Below the pieces are notes generated by a model. The model was not told where the DNA came from and searched no databases. It saw only the letters and a list, made by a program, of their open reading frames with translations. From Sophora flavescens (lineage: Eukaryota > Streptophyta > Magnoliopsida > Fabales > Fabaceae), in assembly GCA_030762895.1 (NCBI GenBank), contig CM061069.1:22335630-22399629 (forward strand): a stretch of DNA of 64,000 nucleotides, read 5' to 3'. Each line of letters begins with the position of its first letter. Within the stretch, counting starts at the first letter, position 1. Made by a program: the position numbers and the translations under genes. This document shows, one piece after another, positions 9,750 through 21,232 of this stretch.

Positions 9750-11806
9750 GATGGCGAACAGTTGCTCATCGGGGAAAGAATCATCTATCGGCTAGTTGTC
9801 CTTCTCATGCTCCATTGGTTCAAGTCTGGATCAGTGGTCTGCAACCAAGTTCTCCGTTCCTCTCCGGTCCCGAATCTCCAGGTCAAATTCTTGCAGAAGG
9901 AGAATCCATCGGATGAGTCTCGGCTTTGCTTCCTTCTTAGTCATGAGGTGCTTTAGTGCGGAGTGGTCCGTGTACACTATGACTTTAGACCCCACGAGGT
10001 ATAATCTGAATTTCTCGAATGCAAAGACAACCGCAAGCAACTATTTCTCAATTGTGGCATAATTCGCTTGAGCTCCATCTAGAGTTTTGCTTGCATAGTA
10101 TATTGCATGGACCTTTTTGTCTCTCCTCTGTCCCAACACTGCTCCCACGGCGTAGTCACTAGCATCGCACATTACTTCGAACGGCTCATTCCAATTTGGT
10201 GTTTGCAAAATGGGAGCGGTGGTCAAAGCTTCCTTCAACCTACAAAATGCACTCAAACATTCCTCATTAAAATCAAATGGAACATCTTTCATTAATAGGT
10301 TAGATAAGGGTTTAGAAATTTTTGAAAAATCTTTGATGAAACGCCGGTAAAACCCGGCGTGTCCCAAGAAATTTCTAACCCTTTCACATTTATCGGTGGG
10401 GGCAAATTTTCAATAACATCTATTTTGGCCCTGTCCACCTCAATACCTCTACCAGAAATCAAGTGCCCAAGCACTATACCTTCTTTTACCATAAAATGGC
10501 ATTTCTCCCAATTCAATACCAGATTGGTTTCTTCACATCGCTGCAAAATCTTAGACAAATTTGTTAAACAATCATCAAAGGTAGTTCCATATACAGAAAA
10601 ATCATCCATAAAGACCTCCATGATGTTTTCAATAAATTCAGAAAAAAATTGCAGTCATGCATCTTTGAAAAGTAACCGGTGCATTACATAGACCAAAAGG
10701 CATTCTTCTGTAGGCAACAGTGCCATAGGGACAAGTAAACGTGGTCTTTTCTTGATCACTAGGATGTATAGGAATTTGATGAAAACCAAAATATCCATCC
10801 AAGTAAAAAAAGTATGAATGCCTAGCTAACCTTTCAAGCATTTGATCAATAAATGAGTGAGGGAAGTGATCTTTTCTTGTTGCCTTATTTAGCTTCCTAT
10901 AATCGATGCACATTCTCCAACCGGTTACTGTCCTAGTAGGGATTAGTTCATTATTTTCATTTTGAATAACAGTCATCCCCCTTTCTTAGGAACCACATGC
11001 ACCGGACTAACCCATTCACTATCGGAGATCGGATAAATAACCCCCCCATCTAACAGCTTAAGCACTTCTTTCTTAACCACCTCTTTCATCTTAGGGTTCA
11101 ACCTACGTTGATGCTCAATGGATGGTTTATGCTCATCTTCCATTAAAATGCGATGCATACAAAAAGAAGGATTTGTGCCTTTAATATCATCAATTGTATA
11201 TCCTATCACTTTTCTATGCATTCTAAGCTCCCTAAGTAATTTCTCAGTTTCCAACTCGTTCAAGCTGGCATTCACAATTATCGGATAGGAAGAGTTAGGA
11301 CCAAGAAATTCATACCTCAATGTAGAGGGAAGAGGTTTTAGTTCTACCTTAGGGGCTTCTTCATCTTTCAGATCCTTACTCTTTGGTGTCAACTCAAGTT
11401 TCTCTTTTTCTGTTTTGTTGGGAGGAATTTCTGGACTAGCCTCCAGAAAGCGGGCATAATTCCTTACTTCTCCTCCATGAGCGTTTAAGTCTCCACCAAT
11501 CAAACACAATTCCAACGGGTCATCAACACAAGCTTGTGTGGATTCTTCTTTCACCACTTGGTGCATTAGGTCAATCCTACAACAGGAATCTTCAAAAGAA
11601 GGGTGTTTAATAGATTTAGCTAAATCAAATTCAACTTTATCATCACCCACAATCAAAGTCAATTTCTCATTTTTTAACATCAATAATGGCTCCTGCGGTA
11701 GCCAAGAAAGGCCTACCAAGAATAATGGGGATTTGGGAATCCTCTTCCAATTCAAGTACCACAAAATCCGCAGGAATAAAAAATTTACCCACTCTAATAG
11801 GAACAT
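9750..11806 (-). pseudogene. element A reverse transcriptase and RNase H, multiply frameshifted
   Basis: This is the Athila-type pol core on the minus strand. The connection from protease (KLTLIVGDDKVEFDL) leads into RT: LLDGGVIYPISDSEWVSPV, CIDYRKLNKATRKDHFP, MPFGLCNAPVTFQRCM and the catalytic VFMDDFSVYG (both Asp kept), then GHAGFYRRFIKDFSKI. RNase H follows with VMCDASDYAVGAVL, ASKTLDGAQANYATIEK and YTDHSALKHLM. At least four frame changes are visible: near 11690 from protease, near 10975, near 10630, and near 10370-10300. Stops occur near 10041 and 9831. Despite the breaks, the RT and RNase H active-site residues are intact, unlike in element D. Confidence 0.92.
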
Positions 11807-12440
11807 CCTCCAAGATGCCTACTAGGAATTTGACAGACCGATCCGCCAATTGAAGGGAGATTGTTGTGGGTTTTAGTTCACCCATCTCCAACTTTTTGCA
11901 AACAGAGAGGGGCATAAGACTAACACTAGCCCCTAAATCACAAAAAGCTTTATCAAAACTAGTGTTACCAATTAAGCAAGGAATAGAGAAACTACCTGGA
12001 TCTTTCAATTTAGGAGGCAATTTATTTTGAATTAGAGCACTGCACTCCTCAATTAAAGCCACTGTTTCATAGTCCTCTAGCTTTCGCTTACTCGACAAGA
12101 TATCCTTAAGAAATTTAGCATATGTCGGCATTTGTTGTAATGCCTCAGTGAAGGGTACATTAATGTACAATTTCTTAAGGACCTCTAGAAATTTTCCAAA
12201 TTGCTTATCTAACTTGGCCTTAGCCAACCTTTGAGGAAAAGGTATCGGAGGCTGGTAAGGTGGTGAAGGGACATACTTAGACACTTTTTCACTAGACTCT
12301 TCCTCTCCTAAGGGTTGTGTCTCAGTAGGTTCCTCCTCCTCAGCTACACTCTTGTTATCGCTCTCCCCTTTAGCCTCGGGATTCTCAAGTTTCTTACCAC
12401 TCCTTAGACTCACAGCTTTACATTGTTCATTATTTGGGTT
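11667..12440 (-). pseudogene. element A gag C-terminus and aspartic protease
   Basis: The frame enters from element B's insertion site with NNEQCKAVSLRSGK. It runs through a glutamate-rich linker and PPIPFPQRLAKAK into an aspartic protease. The protease has CDLGASVSLMP (active-site Asp in the DLGA variant usual for Athila-type elements), the flap region and IIILGRPFLATAGAIID. The segment then shifts frame near 11690 into the RT connection. Its upstream half lies at 17206-18620, across element B. Confidence 0.9.
12436..12440. repeat. element B target-site duplication, left copy (GGGTT)
   Basis: GGGTT at 12436-12440 is repeated at 17206-17210, directly outside the TGAACGC and CTGATCA termini of element B. 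It is a clean 5-bp duplication inside element A gag. Confidence 0.93.
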
Positions 12441-13609
12441 TGAACGCGCTGTCGCGCGCGCGCCAAAAAGCGAGCGGTTTGTAAAAATGTAGTTCAGGGA
12501 GCGACAACTCGAGTATCGTCTCACAAGGACTCTTAGGTTGTTGTTAACAGAAAAAGTCAGATTTTTTTTTGGGGGGGGGGGGGGTTGGAGATGAAATAAA
12601 ATAAAGAAAACAAAGCAAAAACAGAGCAGTTTAAAAGATTACCAAATAAGCTAAAAATGATTAATCTACTGTTCTCGATTTCCCAACTATCATCGGTTCA
12701 TGTAAATTCCAAGCCCTAAGCAGATTCTAATCCCCTTTCGGTTGTAGCAACAATTAACAAACGAAATCGCTACTACGAGATATATGTTCCTATTCCCGAA
12801 TTAAACAAACGGGGTTAAGCCCTCATGAACTAAACGAACATGAACGAACACACGCGAATTAAACAAACGCGATTCAATATAGGAACATAACATCACCGAA
12901 ATAAATCAACACAACACTATACACTCCTGAATTAAACAAACAGAAATATATAGCATAGTATTGACAAGGGAAAAGCAAATAAAACAGGAACTACAGAACC
13001 TCAAGTGCGTTGGAAATCGATTATAGTAGACTAATCAAAGGAGACTAGTTCTCCATTACAAAAGAAACACAAAGCATTAAACCTAATTCTACAGCCATCT
13101 AAACTAAAGAGAAAACAAAAGATCCACTACTACTCCTACCGACTCCTCAAATCTGTCATAGAACAGCAATTTATATCTGTGAGTTCTGCGCGAGCTCGCG
13201 ACGCGAATCTGCAACGTTTGGTCTTCTCGCGAGGTGAAGTACGGCTCGCGTGGCGAGGAATGGAAAAGTCATGGCTTCTGGTCTTCAGTCTCGCGAGGTG
13301 AGTCAGGTGTTCGCGGGGTGAGACAAAAAGGTTTGCAATTTCTGGCACAGTCACGCTTCAGGTTCGCGAGGCGAATGCCTTCTCGCGGGGCGAAGAACTC
13401 CAGAATTATTTCTTTTTATTACCTGCAAACAAGGATTAACAGTAAGTACTTTATTCGACTATAAATCAACTAAATTAACCTAAAAATACTTTACAGACTC
13501 AAAATGCTTCTTAAAGACAATCAAGTCTAATTTGGGCGAAAATGATATATAATTAGCTCAAAACCACGGTCATACTAGTCATAAAACTAGATGAGCCAGA
13601 GGCTGATCA
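12441..13609 (-). repeat. element B 3' LTR
   Basis: On the minus strand it starts TGATCAGCCTCTGGCTCATC and ends CAGCGCGTTCA. It holds the TCGCGAGGCGA-type repeat cluster (about 13190-13395) and a 14-G tract (12571-12584). Compared with the 5' LTR it lacks about 20 bp of one repeat near 13195. Confidence 0.92.
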
Positions 13610-15074
13610 AAATACCCCAAACTTAAACTTTGCTTGTCCCCAAGCAAACTAAAACTCAAAAACTTAAAAAAGACTCAAGATATGACAAGCTTAAAAGATT
13701 AATCAACTTTGCACAAATTTCAAGCAATTCCAACAAAATAATTTTTCCTTCAATGTTCCCCCCTTTCAAATAAAGCAACCCCCACATGCATTCACTCTAA
13801 ACATTTGAGAATTTCATCATTCAAACAATCATTAATCTAAGCAAGGGAATCCAAGTTACACACAAGAAGGAGATCACCAAATTCAAACAACTGCCTTCCT
13901 CAAAAGGGCATTTAGTGTTTCACTCAACCCGCTCAATTTTTTGTCAGGATAACAACATTTCACTCAATTTCACTTTTCAAGAACACTTCCCATGAATTTG
14001 ATTTTCATCTCAAAATAGTTCCCATGGAAAACATGCATGCAACATCAAAAGGTCTTTTATGGTTGTAATGGGGCCTGGCTAAGGGCAGGATATACAAAGG
14101 TACTGGGCTGAAGTCCCTAAGAACTAAGAGAGCATGAACAATTTGATACATTGAATTTCCACTCAGATTCCTTTTTCCATTTTTCTTTATGCTTTGGGTG
14201 ACTACAGCCTTTTCCTTCTTTAGATATATATATATATTTATTTTTTTTTTCTTTGGTATTTTTGTTCTTTTATTTCTTTCTTTCTTTTTTTTTCTTTTTT
14301 TTTTCTTTCTTTGGTTCCAACCTTTTTATTATTTTTTTTTCTTTTCCTCAATCCCAAACAACACATCATATCCTTGTAGCCACCCCAAACTTAGTTTCTT
14401 GCAACCATTCTCTTTTCTAAGCTTCCATGCTCTCCTAATCCTAAGATCGGGTTAACATGGGTTTTTCCAGATTTTGGCTTGTAACATAAGGTCAACAAGA
14501 ATTAATAGGCTAATCAGGCTCAATGGGGCTAACTAAGGAACATGCATTAGGGACTGGTTCAATTTTAGGCTAAGTAGTTATTTACAAAGAAAATCTGCCT
14601 AAATCATTTGATGCAAACACATAGACATGCAAACCATAAAGAGATTCAAGCAAATTCGAGAAAGTGCAACTTGAAAGTGATTCACACAGTCAAAAACATG
14701 TTGGAGGCTCAAATCCTCACCTGGACAATTTTTGCAAATTGTTTGACAGAGATTCTATCCCTAGTGTGTGCACCCCTTCACCCCAAACTTATCATAAATC
14801 ATGCCATCACAACAAAATATCTCAAAGTTCGGTTTTCAAAATTACATGGGGATCACTTTTTCAAATTTTCAAATCCTAGGGGGAAAACAGTCAACAAATA
14901 ACATGCAATCAATCTATGCAAAATTCAATCAAATCCAGCAAACTTGCCAACACAAGACTCAACACACATACTCCTGATCTTCTCAAATTATTCAGGAGCT
15001 AAAAGAAAAACAAAACAAAAATAAAGCAAAGTAGAAACTAACAAGAAGATGAAAGTAAACTAAAGAGAAAGGGT
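13610..15074 (-). other. element B 3' noncoding region
   Basis: No coding frame. It contains the PPT next to the LTR (minus-strand TTTAAGTTTGGGGTATTT), a long T-rich stretch on the plus strand (about 14220-14350), and the stem-loop CTCCTGA/TCAGGAG near 14971-14998. The same sequence in the same order occurs in C (25306-26760) and D (62300-63736). Open frames in the T-rich stretch are low complexity and not genes. Confidence 0.85.
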
Positions 15075-15883
15075 TTAAGAAAACTCATTGGGGGTGGTTC
15101 CACCAGGATCCCACTGTCTGTGATACAGCGGCCACGGAATGCCCAAATTGCAGTATGGTCCTCCCGGATCCCATGGCCTGCAGCATAATGCCCACGTAAT
15201 AGACAAAGGACTGAAGCTTGTTCCATGGTCCCCTAACTTGCAGCCTTGATATGGAAGTGAGTGCTTGACAATCATGGTGACCTCGCCAAGTGCGGCTGAC
15301 TTCTCCCTCCCTCTTGGGTCAAGGTTGACCTCTTTCTCAATAAAGTCCTCCCAATAAAATTGGGGTTCAACCCCTTGGACTGGCCATGGTGCAAAATCCA
15401 GTCCCTCTCCAATTGCTTTCTTGTGCTTCTTCAGAACCTCCAATAGTTTAGCTTCCTGGTCAGAGTCAAGGCTGGAGGGAATGATGACTGGAAGTTTTTC
15501 ATTCGTCTCCAAGTAAGCATACTTCAGATTCCCTGGAAGTGGTTTGAGCTCTAAGGAGGGTGGCTGCTCAATGGATGGTACATTTGGAGTAGCCATGATG
15601 TCAAGAACTTCGGCTGAACAGACAGCTTCACTCACACTATCACCCTGCAAAGTTGAATCAAGAAACTCAGCACAAACAGCACACGGGTTAGTGTCAGATG
15701 ACAAATAAGACATGAATATATATCATCAAAGCCAGAAATAAATGGAAAATCAGATACAAGGTCCTCATGGGTGTCATCAATAATGTCAGAGAGCAACTCT
15801 AATTGGAAAACAGAGTGCTCTTCCAATGGATGTTTCATAGCATCGAAGATGTTAAACTTTGCCACAATATCACCAAACTCCAT
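15075..15883 (-). pseudogene. element B reduced ORF: protease-RT connector fused to a non-pol tail
   Basis: The minus-strand frame starts at 15883 (MEFGDIVAKFNIFDAMKHPL). It matches the part of the element D polyprotein just after protease, through a frameshift near 15710, a Cys-containing stretch (PCAVCAEFLDSTL) and LELKPLPGNLKYAYLETNEK. At about 15408, right after the RT-proximal KKHKKAIG, it departs abruptly from D. It then carries FAPWPVQGVEPQFYWEDF, NLDPRGREKSAALGEVT and YQGCKLG, followed by two WDPGG-containing segments. This tail is shared with element C and absent from D. The function of the tail is unknown. Confidence 0.8.
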
Positions 15884-15979
15884 GGGAAGTACTAAGATTC
15901 ACAACCAGACAAAGCAGCCAAAACTAATTCAGTAAAGAGATTTTTTTTTTAAAATTATTTTCTGTTAATAACAACAAGA

Positions 15980-15998
15980 GTCCCCGGCAACGGCGCCA
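15980..15998 (-). other. element B primer-binding site (tRNA-Asp)
   Basis: The minus strand reads TGGCGCCGTTGCCGGGGAC a few bases inside the 5' LTR. This is the tRNA-Asp-complementary PBS typical of Athila/Tat elements. Confidence 0.9.
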
Positions 15999-16002
15999 AT
16001 TT

Positions 16003-16125
16003 TGGAACGCACTGTCGCGCACGCGCCAAAAAGCGAGCGGTTTGTAAAAATGTAGTTCAGGGAGCGACAACTCGAGTATCGTCTCACAAGGACTCTTGAC
16101 TTGTTGTTATCACAAAAATCAAATT

Positions 16126-16156
<31 letters not shown>

Positions 16157-17205
16157 GGTTTTAATATGAAATAAAATAAAGAAAACAGAGCAATGAAAAC
16201 AAAGCAGTTTAAGAGATTATCAAATAACTAAAGACGATTAATCTACTGTTCTCGATTTCCCAACTATCATCGGTTCATGTAAATTCCAAGCCCTAAGCAG
16301 ATTCTGATCCCCTTTCGGTTGTAGCAACAATTAACAAACGAAATCGCTACTACGAGATATATGTTCCTATTCCCGAATTAAACAAACGGGGTTAAGCCCT
16401 CATGAACTAAACGAACATGAATGAACACACGCGAATTAAACAAATGCGATTCAATATAGGAACATAACATCACCGAAATAAATCAACACAATACTATACA
16501 CTCCTGAATTAAACAAACAGAAATATATAGCATAGTATTGAAAAGGGAAAAGCAAATAAAATAGGAATTACAGAACCTCAAGTGTGGTGGAAATCGATTA
16601 CAGTGGACTAATCAAAGGAGACTAGTTCTCCATTACAAAAGAAACACAAAGCATTAAACCTAATTCTACAGCCATCTAAACTAAAGAGAAAACAAAAGAT
16701 CCACTACTACTCCTACTGACTCCTCAAATCTGCCATAGAACAGCAATTTATATCTATGAGTTCTGCGCGAGCTCGCGAGACGAACACTTTCTCGCGATGC
16801 GAATCTGCAACATTTGGTCTTCTCGCGAGGCGAAGTACGGCTCGCGTGGCGAGGAATGGAAAAGTCATGGCTTCTGGTCTTCAGTCTCGCGAGGCGAGTC
16901 AGGTGTTCGCGGGGCGAGACAGAAAGGTTTGCAATTTCTGGCACAGTCACGCTTCAGGTTCGCGAGGCGAATGCCTTCTCGCGGGGCGAAGAACTCCAGA
17001 ATTATTTCTTTTTATTACCTGCAAACAAGGATTAACAATAAGTACTTTATTCGACTCTAAATCAGCTAAATTAACCTAAAAATACTTTACAGACTCAAAA
17101 TGCCGCTTAAAGACAATCAAGTCTAATTTGGGCGAAAATGATATATAATTAGCTCAAAACCACGGTCATACTAGTCATAAAACTAGATGAGCCAGAGTCT
17201 GATCA
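16003..17205 (-). repeat. element B 5' LTR
   Basis: Partner of 12441-13609. Minus-strand TATAAATT at about 16744-16753 is a plausible TATA box, with the TCGCGAGGCGA cluster (16775-16990) directly upstream in U3. A 23-G tract lies at 16136-16158. The terminus next to the PBS reads TGGAACGC instead of TGAACGC, a single extra or changed base. Confidence 0.9.
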
Positions 17206-18620
17206 GGGTTCACCTCAAGTTGTCCAGGAAACTTGCCCGGTTGCCTCATTGAATTTCCCGCTTGTTGGGCAATTTGAGTTTCTAACATCTTGTTATGGAT
17301 GGCTAAGTTATTTACCTTAGATGTTAATTCTTTTATTGCCTCATTAACTGCCCTACCTTGTTGCCTAAATTCTTCATTCTGCTTAGTTTGAGTAGCAACA
17401 AAGTTTTCCATAAGAGAATCGAGTTTAGATTTTTGTACTTGAGGATACCCCGATGCGGGTTTCCTATTACCTTGCTCTTCTTGGAATTCGTGGTTCAACG
17501 TGTTGTTGTAATTCCCGTAGGAAAGGTAAGGATTATTCTTCCTCTGGTTGTAGGGATTTGGGGGAGCATAATTTGGTAGCTTCAGGTTCGTGTCATAGAA
17601 ATTGTGACAAGAGTTCACTTGTTCCCCTGAAGCGCCGGACTCAAGAGCGATACCATGTGGGCACTCCATTATGTCATGTCCCTGCATTCCACAAATCTCA
17701 CAAACAACATTAGTAGCACCGGTTGAACTCACACGAGCCTTTTCAAACTTATCAAAGCGTTTATTTAGTGAGTCGAATTTAGACATAATCAGATCGGTAC
17801 TATTCATTTCGAACTTACCCCCCGAAAGCTTTTTCGGGTTATTACCTCTTTTCGAACCCCATTGGTGATAATTGGTGGCCACGTTCTCAATGATGTTGAA
17901 TGCTTCAGTCTGGGGTCTGTTCATAAAGGCTCCCCCAGCTGCGGAGTCGAGTGACACCTTTGATGAATAATTCAATCCGTTATAGAAGGTATGCACTAAC
18001 AACCACCTCTCGAGTCCATGATGTGGGCAAGACTCTAGAAATCCCTTGTAGCGATCCCAAGCTTCAGATAAGCATTCTCCGTCCTTTTGGAAGAAGCCGG
18101 TGATCTGAGTTCGTAAGTAAGCCGTCTTGGATGGAGGGAAGAATTTCTCCAAGAATGCCTGCTCCAGTTAGTCCCAAGTCGAAAAGGTATTAGCTGGCAC
18201 TTGCTTCAACCAAGCTTTTGCCTTTCCAGTCAGAGATGAGGGGAATAACCTCAGGCGTATAGCATCGATCGGGGCACCTTGAATCCTTATCGCATCGGTG
18301 AATTCCAAGAATGTCTCCACATGATCCGTCGGGTCCTCCGAGGGTAATCCTCCAAACTGATGTTGCCTAATCATGCTAATCAACTGAGGCGGTATAGTGT
18401 AGTTCTCCGCCTCAATTTCTGGCCTTGCAATCCCAGTTCGCAGACCCCTAGCATTTGGGGCTGCGTAGTCCTTCAGTAGTTTGGTATCCGGTAGATTCGT
18501 CATGAGTGGAATGGGAATCAACCTCTCTCTCTCTCTTTGTAGCCACCTACATCTATGAAAGGTCCTTTCGATCTTGGGGTCGGCTTCAATAAGGTTTCCA
18601 AGACTTAGGGATCTTTGCAT
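17206..18620 (-). pseudogene. element A gag, N-terminal and zinc-knuckle part
   Basis: Gag packages the element RNA. The minus-strand frame from 18620 carries MIRQHQFGGLPSEDPTDHVE and LFPSSLTGKAKAWLKQVP (the retrotrans_gag core). It hits a stop near 18168 and continues with FFPPSKTAYLRTQITGF and WDRYKGFLESCPHHGLERW. A CCHC zinc knuckle, CEICGMQGHDIMEC, follows near 17690, then a coiled-coil-like region (FVATQTKQNEEFRQQGRAV). The frame ends at element B in QPGKFPGQLEVNP and resumes at 12440. One in-frame stop separates the two parts. Confidence 0.88.
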
Positions 18621-18786
18621 AAAAGAAAAAAATACCTATGGTAGAGACATAGATACTCTAGAAAAAGGAAAATGAAATAAGCAATAAAATAAAATAAAAT
18701 AAATAAAAAAATTGTCCAGAAAAATCAATTTAAAAATTAAATTGAAATTCAAGAAAACACAGTCCCCGGCAACGGCACCAAAAACT
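18621..18786 (-). other. element A leader with tRNA-Asp primer-binding site
   Basis: The short leader between the 5' LTR and gag has its PBS at 18762-18780 (minus-strand TGGTGCCGTTGCCGGGGAC), six bases inside the LTR. It differs from the usual TGGCGCC start by one base. Confidence 0.88.
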
Positions 18787-20184
18787 TGATGGGATATCCG
18801 GCAAATGTACCGGATTCGTTGCCAAGCAATAAAAAGATCGATCCCACAGGGACCGTGATCTCAAACCACAACTAATTATTAAATCGATAAAAGTGGACTG
18901 TATAAAAAAAGGGATTTTAAAAAGGGTTTTATTTTTTGAAATAAGAATCAAGTAACAATAAAATTTAATATCACAATTAAACAAAATAGGAAAGCAATTC
19001 AAATTGGGGGTTTTCAAATTCAAAAGGGATTCCCAGGAATCGGGGTACCACAAAACTGTTTATGTTACTGAATCGACTACTCTCCTTGTTAATTACCAAA
19101 ATTTGCTTTGAAGGCGAATTTATCCTAAATTAGTTGATGTTCCCTCTCGGGTTACAAAAACCGTGCCCAATTAAATCAATCCCTACTCTCGTGGTAATTG
19201 AATTTAAATCGAACCCCTTGAGTTTTGTGACAATTCGTGAACCCTCGAAGGACCACTTCTAACTCTCGTGATTTAAGTCCTAAGTTCGATTCCTATAGAT
19301 CCGATACCTAAGTTCACCGCTAAGTTCGTCCTTAGTGTATCTATGACACGCAAATAAGTGGCCACCGAATTCGCGAGAAATTAAAACAATAGGGACCAAA
19401 TCGAAAACAAATCGGAATTAACAAGAAATCAAAATCAATTCATCACCATAAACAAGTATTGGGCATAGCCCCAATTCCTAGAAACAAGACTACTACTCAA
19501 GCATTGCCATGATTGTAGCAAACTTGGTTAAAAATAACATGAACAAAAAAAACTAAGAGAAGAGAAGGAGAAGAAGAAGAGAAATTCTGATATTTTTTCT
19601 AAGGTAGCAGCCCCCCAAAAGTGCCCAGACTCGAGCCCCTAGGTCCTATTTATAAGGTTGGGCAATTTGAATCCTAAGCCAATACAGAAACCAGGTCAAA
19701 TCAGTTGTTGAAGATCCATAGATTGCGCGTCACGGCCGTGATGGCCATCACAGCCTGACCATGACAGCTTCTGCCTTGAACGTTACTTCACTGAGTGGTC
19801 TGTCATGGCCGTGACAGATTCTGCCTTGAAGGGGTCTGGCTCAGTTGACATGTCACGGCCGTGATGCCCCCAAGTCGTGACAGATTCTGACTTTTCCACT
19901 CTTCCTTTTCAGCTTCACTTGATCATGGCCGTGATGGGCATCACGGCTAGGCCGTGATCAGCTCTGTTTGCCTCATTTTCTTGTCTTCCAAGCTTCCATC
20001 TTCATGCCAGCTCCAACGCAACTGATCCAGAGCAATTTAATCTTCGATTCCTGCACACAAGCACCACAAAACCACCTTACTCGTTCCAAGGTAAAATTAA
20101 CAAATAATCAAATAAAATAAGCCTAAACTATATGAAAATGCATGAAAAATGTCAATGAATTATGAGGTGAAATCACACTCATCA
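18787..20184 (-). repeat. element A 5' LTR with promoter
   Basis: The partner LTR spans about 1.4 kb, from TGATGAGTGTG (20184 side) to the PBS-proximal CCCATCA. TATA-like TTATAAATAGG lies on the minus strand at about 19646-19657. The CACGG palindrome cluster upstream of it (19727-19957) has lost parts of units compared with the 3' LTR. TSD GCAA flanks the element (3455-3458 and 20185-20188). Confidence 0.92.
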
Positions 20185-21160
20185 GCAAACCCGTGGAAAG
20201 TTTGCTAGGCTATGTGTTCAAGTGGATCTTGATAATCCTCTTAGGGCCAATTATAGACTCAATGGAAGGTATATGAAAATTGAATATGGAGGAATTCATA
20301 TGATTTACTTCTCATGTGGTAAGTATGGACATGGAGAAGAACGCTGTCCATATTTGATTCGCCATCCTGGTCCCGTCCCCCACGTTGATCAAGATGTTAA
20401 TCTTGATCCCAATAAAAGTGCCTCAAAGGAGAAGGATGATTTATCTTGAAAGAATGCTGAGGAGAGCTCGAAGATTCAGATTCCTCCCCAAGATGGACAA
20501 TACGGCCCCTGGATATTGGTAACTAGGCCTAGAAGGCCAAGAATGGTAGCCCCTGCTTCTAAAGGAAATCAAGAACCTGTGAAACAGGGCAAACCTTACC
20601 AGGATCCTCCGAAGATAGTGCAGCCTGTCCAACATCCTTCCCCTAAAGATTCTAGAGACCTTAGCTCGGATAATCAGGAGAAGAACAATGAGGCAATGGA
20701 ATTGGAAACCTCGCCTCGGATGCTACAGCAGAACCCCACCCAGAACAACAATGACAACCCAAAGGTCTTCCTCACTGGAAGTCAGATGAGGAGAGAAAGG
20801 GCTAGATTAGCCAATGCCAATCAAGTGCAGAGTCAACCTCGGGAGAAACCCATTCGGAAATGTGTGGGTGAGACTAAACCAGACCTCCCTGATCAGAGTT
20901 CTCCAAGGGACATTCCTACCTCATCCTCCATGATGGTTGATCCCTCATTTGTAGCAGAAACCCCACCATTAGCTTTTGCTCAAGTGACCCATCACCATCC
21001 AATGGAAGATGGAATCCAATAGTGCCTACCCTGAGACAACCAATGCCCCCTGATCCACAAAAGCTTGTGGAGAACTTAGGAGTGGATTCAATGCAAGAAG
21101 ACAATGTGCAGGGAGTTGTCCAGACCCTTGTAGAAGGGGTCATGGATGATATAATGCAAC
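20185..21160 (+). pseudogene. LINE ORF1, C-terminal part with degraded zinc knuckle
   Basis: This continues the ORF1 frame directly from 3458 after one GCAA copy. It reads TRGKFARLCVQVDLDNPL, then YRLNGRYMKIEYGGIHMI and YFSCGKYGHGEERC. The last is a CCHC knuckle whose first Cys is replaced by Tyr, which should weaken zinc binding. A stop at 20449 interrupts the frame. Downstream proline/serine/lysine-rich sequence (VTRPRRPRMVAPASKG, to about 21022) is the usual low-complexity ORF1 tail. ORF2 starts about 70 bp after the last plausible ORF1 remnant. Confidence 0.85.
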
Positions 21161-21232
21161 ATTGATGATATCCTTTTTTGACTCATTAACTAGTGCCTTG
21201 TTACATTTTTCTATGTTTATTTTCCTATTATG

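Larger units (their letters stand above)
12441..17205 (-). mobile_element. non-autonomous Athila-family retrotransposon (element B)
   Basis: This 4.8-kb element has LTRs of about 1.17 and 1.20 kb, a tRNA-Asp primer-binding site at 15980-15998 and the 5-bp TSD GGGTT. It lies on the minus strand inside element A. Its LTRs, PPT and 3' noncoding region match elements C and D. The internal region (13610-16002) keeps only a short segment corresponding to the region between protease and RT of element D, followed by a C-terminal module shared with C but not D. RT, RNase H, integrase and gag are absent, so it must have been mobilised in trans. Confidence 0.93.
3459..20184 (-). mobile_element. Athila-like Ty3/gypsy retrotransposon (element A), hosting element B
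   Basis: LTRs of about 1.39 kb (3459-4843 and 18787-20184) flank an internal region transcribed on the minus strand. They run TGATG...ATCA and are flanked by the 4-bp duplication GCAA. A primer-binding site for tRNA-Asp lies next to the 5' LTR. The gene order is gag, protease, RT, RNase H, integrase, then an extra ORF of the Athila ORF-1 type between integrase and the 3' LTR. Without element B (12441-17205) the element is about 12 kb, an Athila-like size. It is inactivated by multiple frameshifts and stops. It inserted into LINE ORF1. Confidence 0.93.

Noticed and set aside
14189..14455. Open frame rich in Phe on the plus strand in element B (similarly 25900-26133 in element C)
   Set aside because: Translation of a T-rich low-complexity stretch in the 3' noncoding region. 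The same sequence is noncoding in D.
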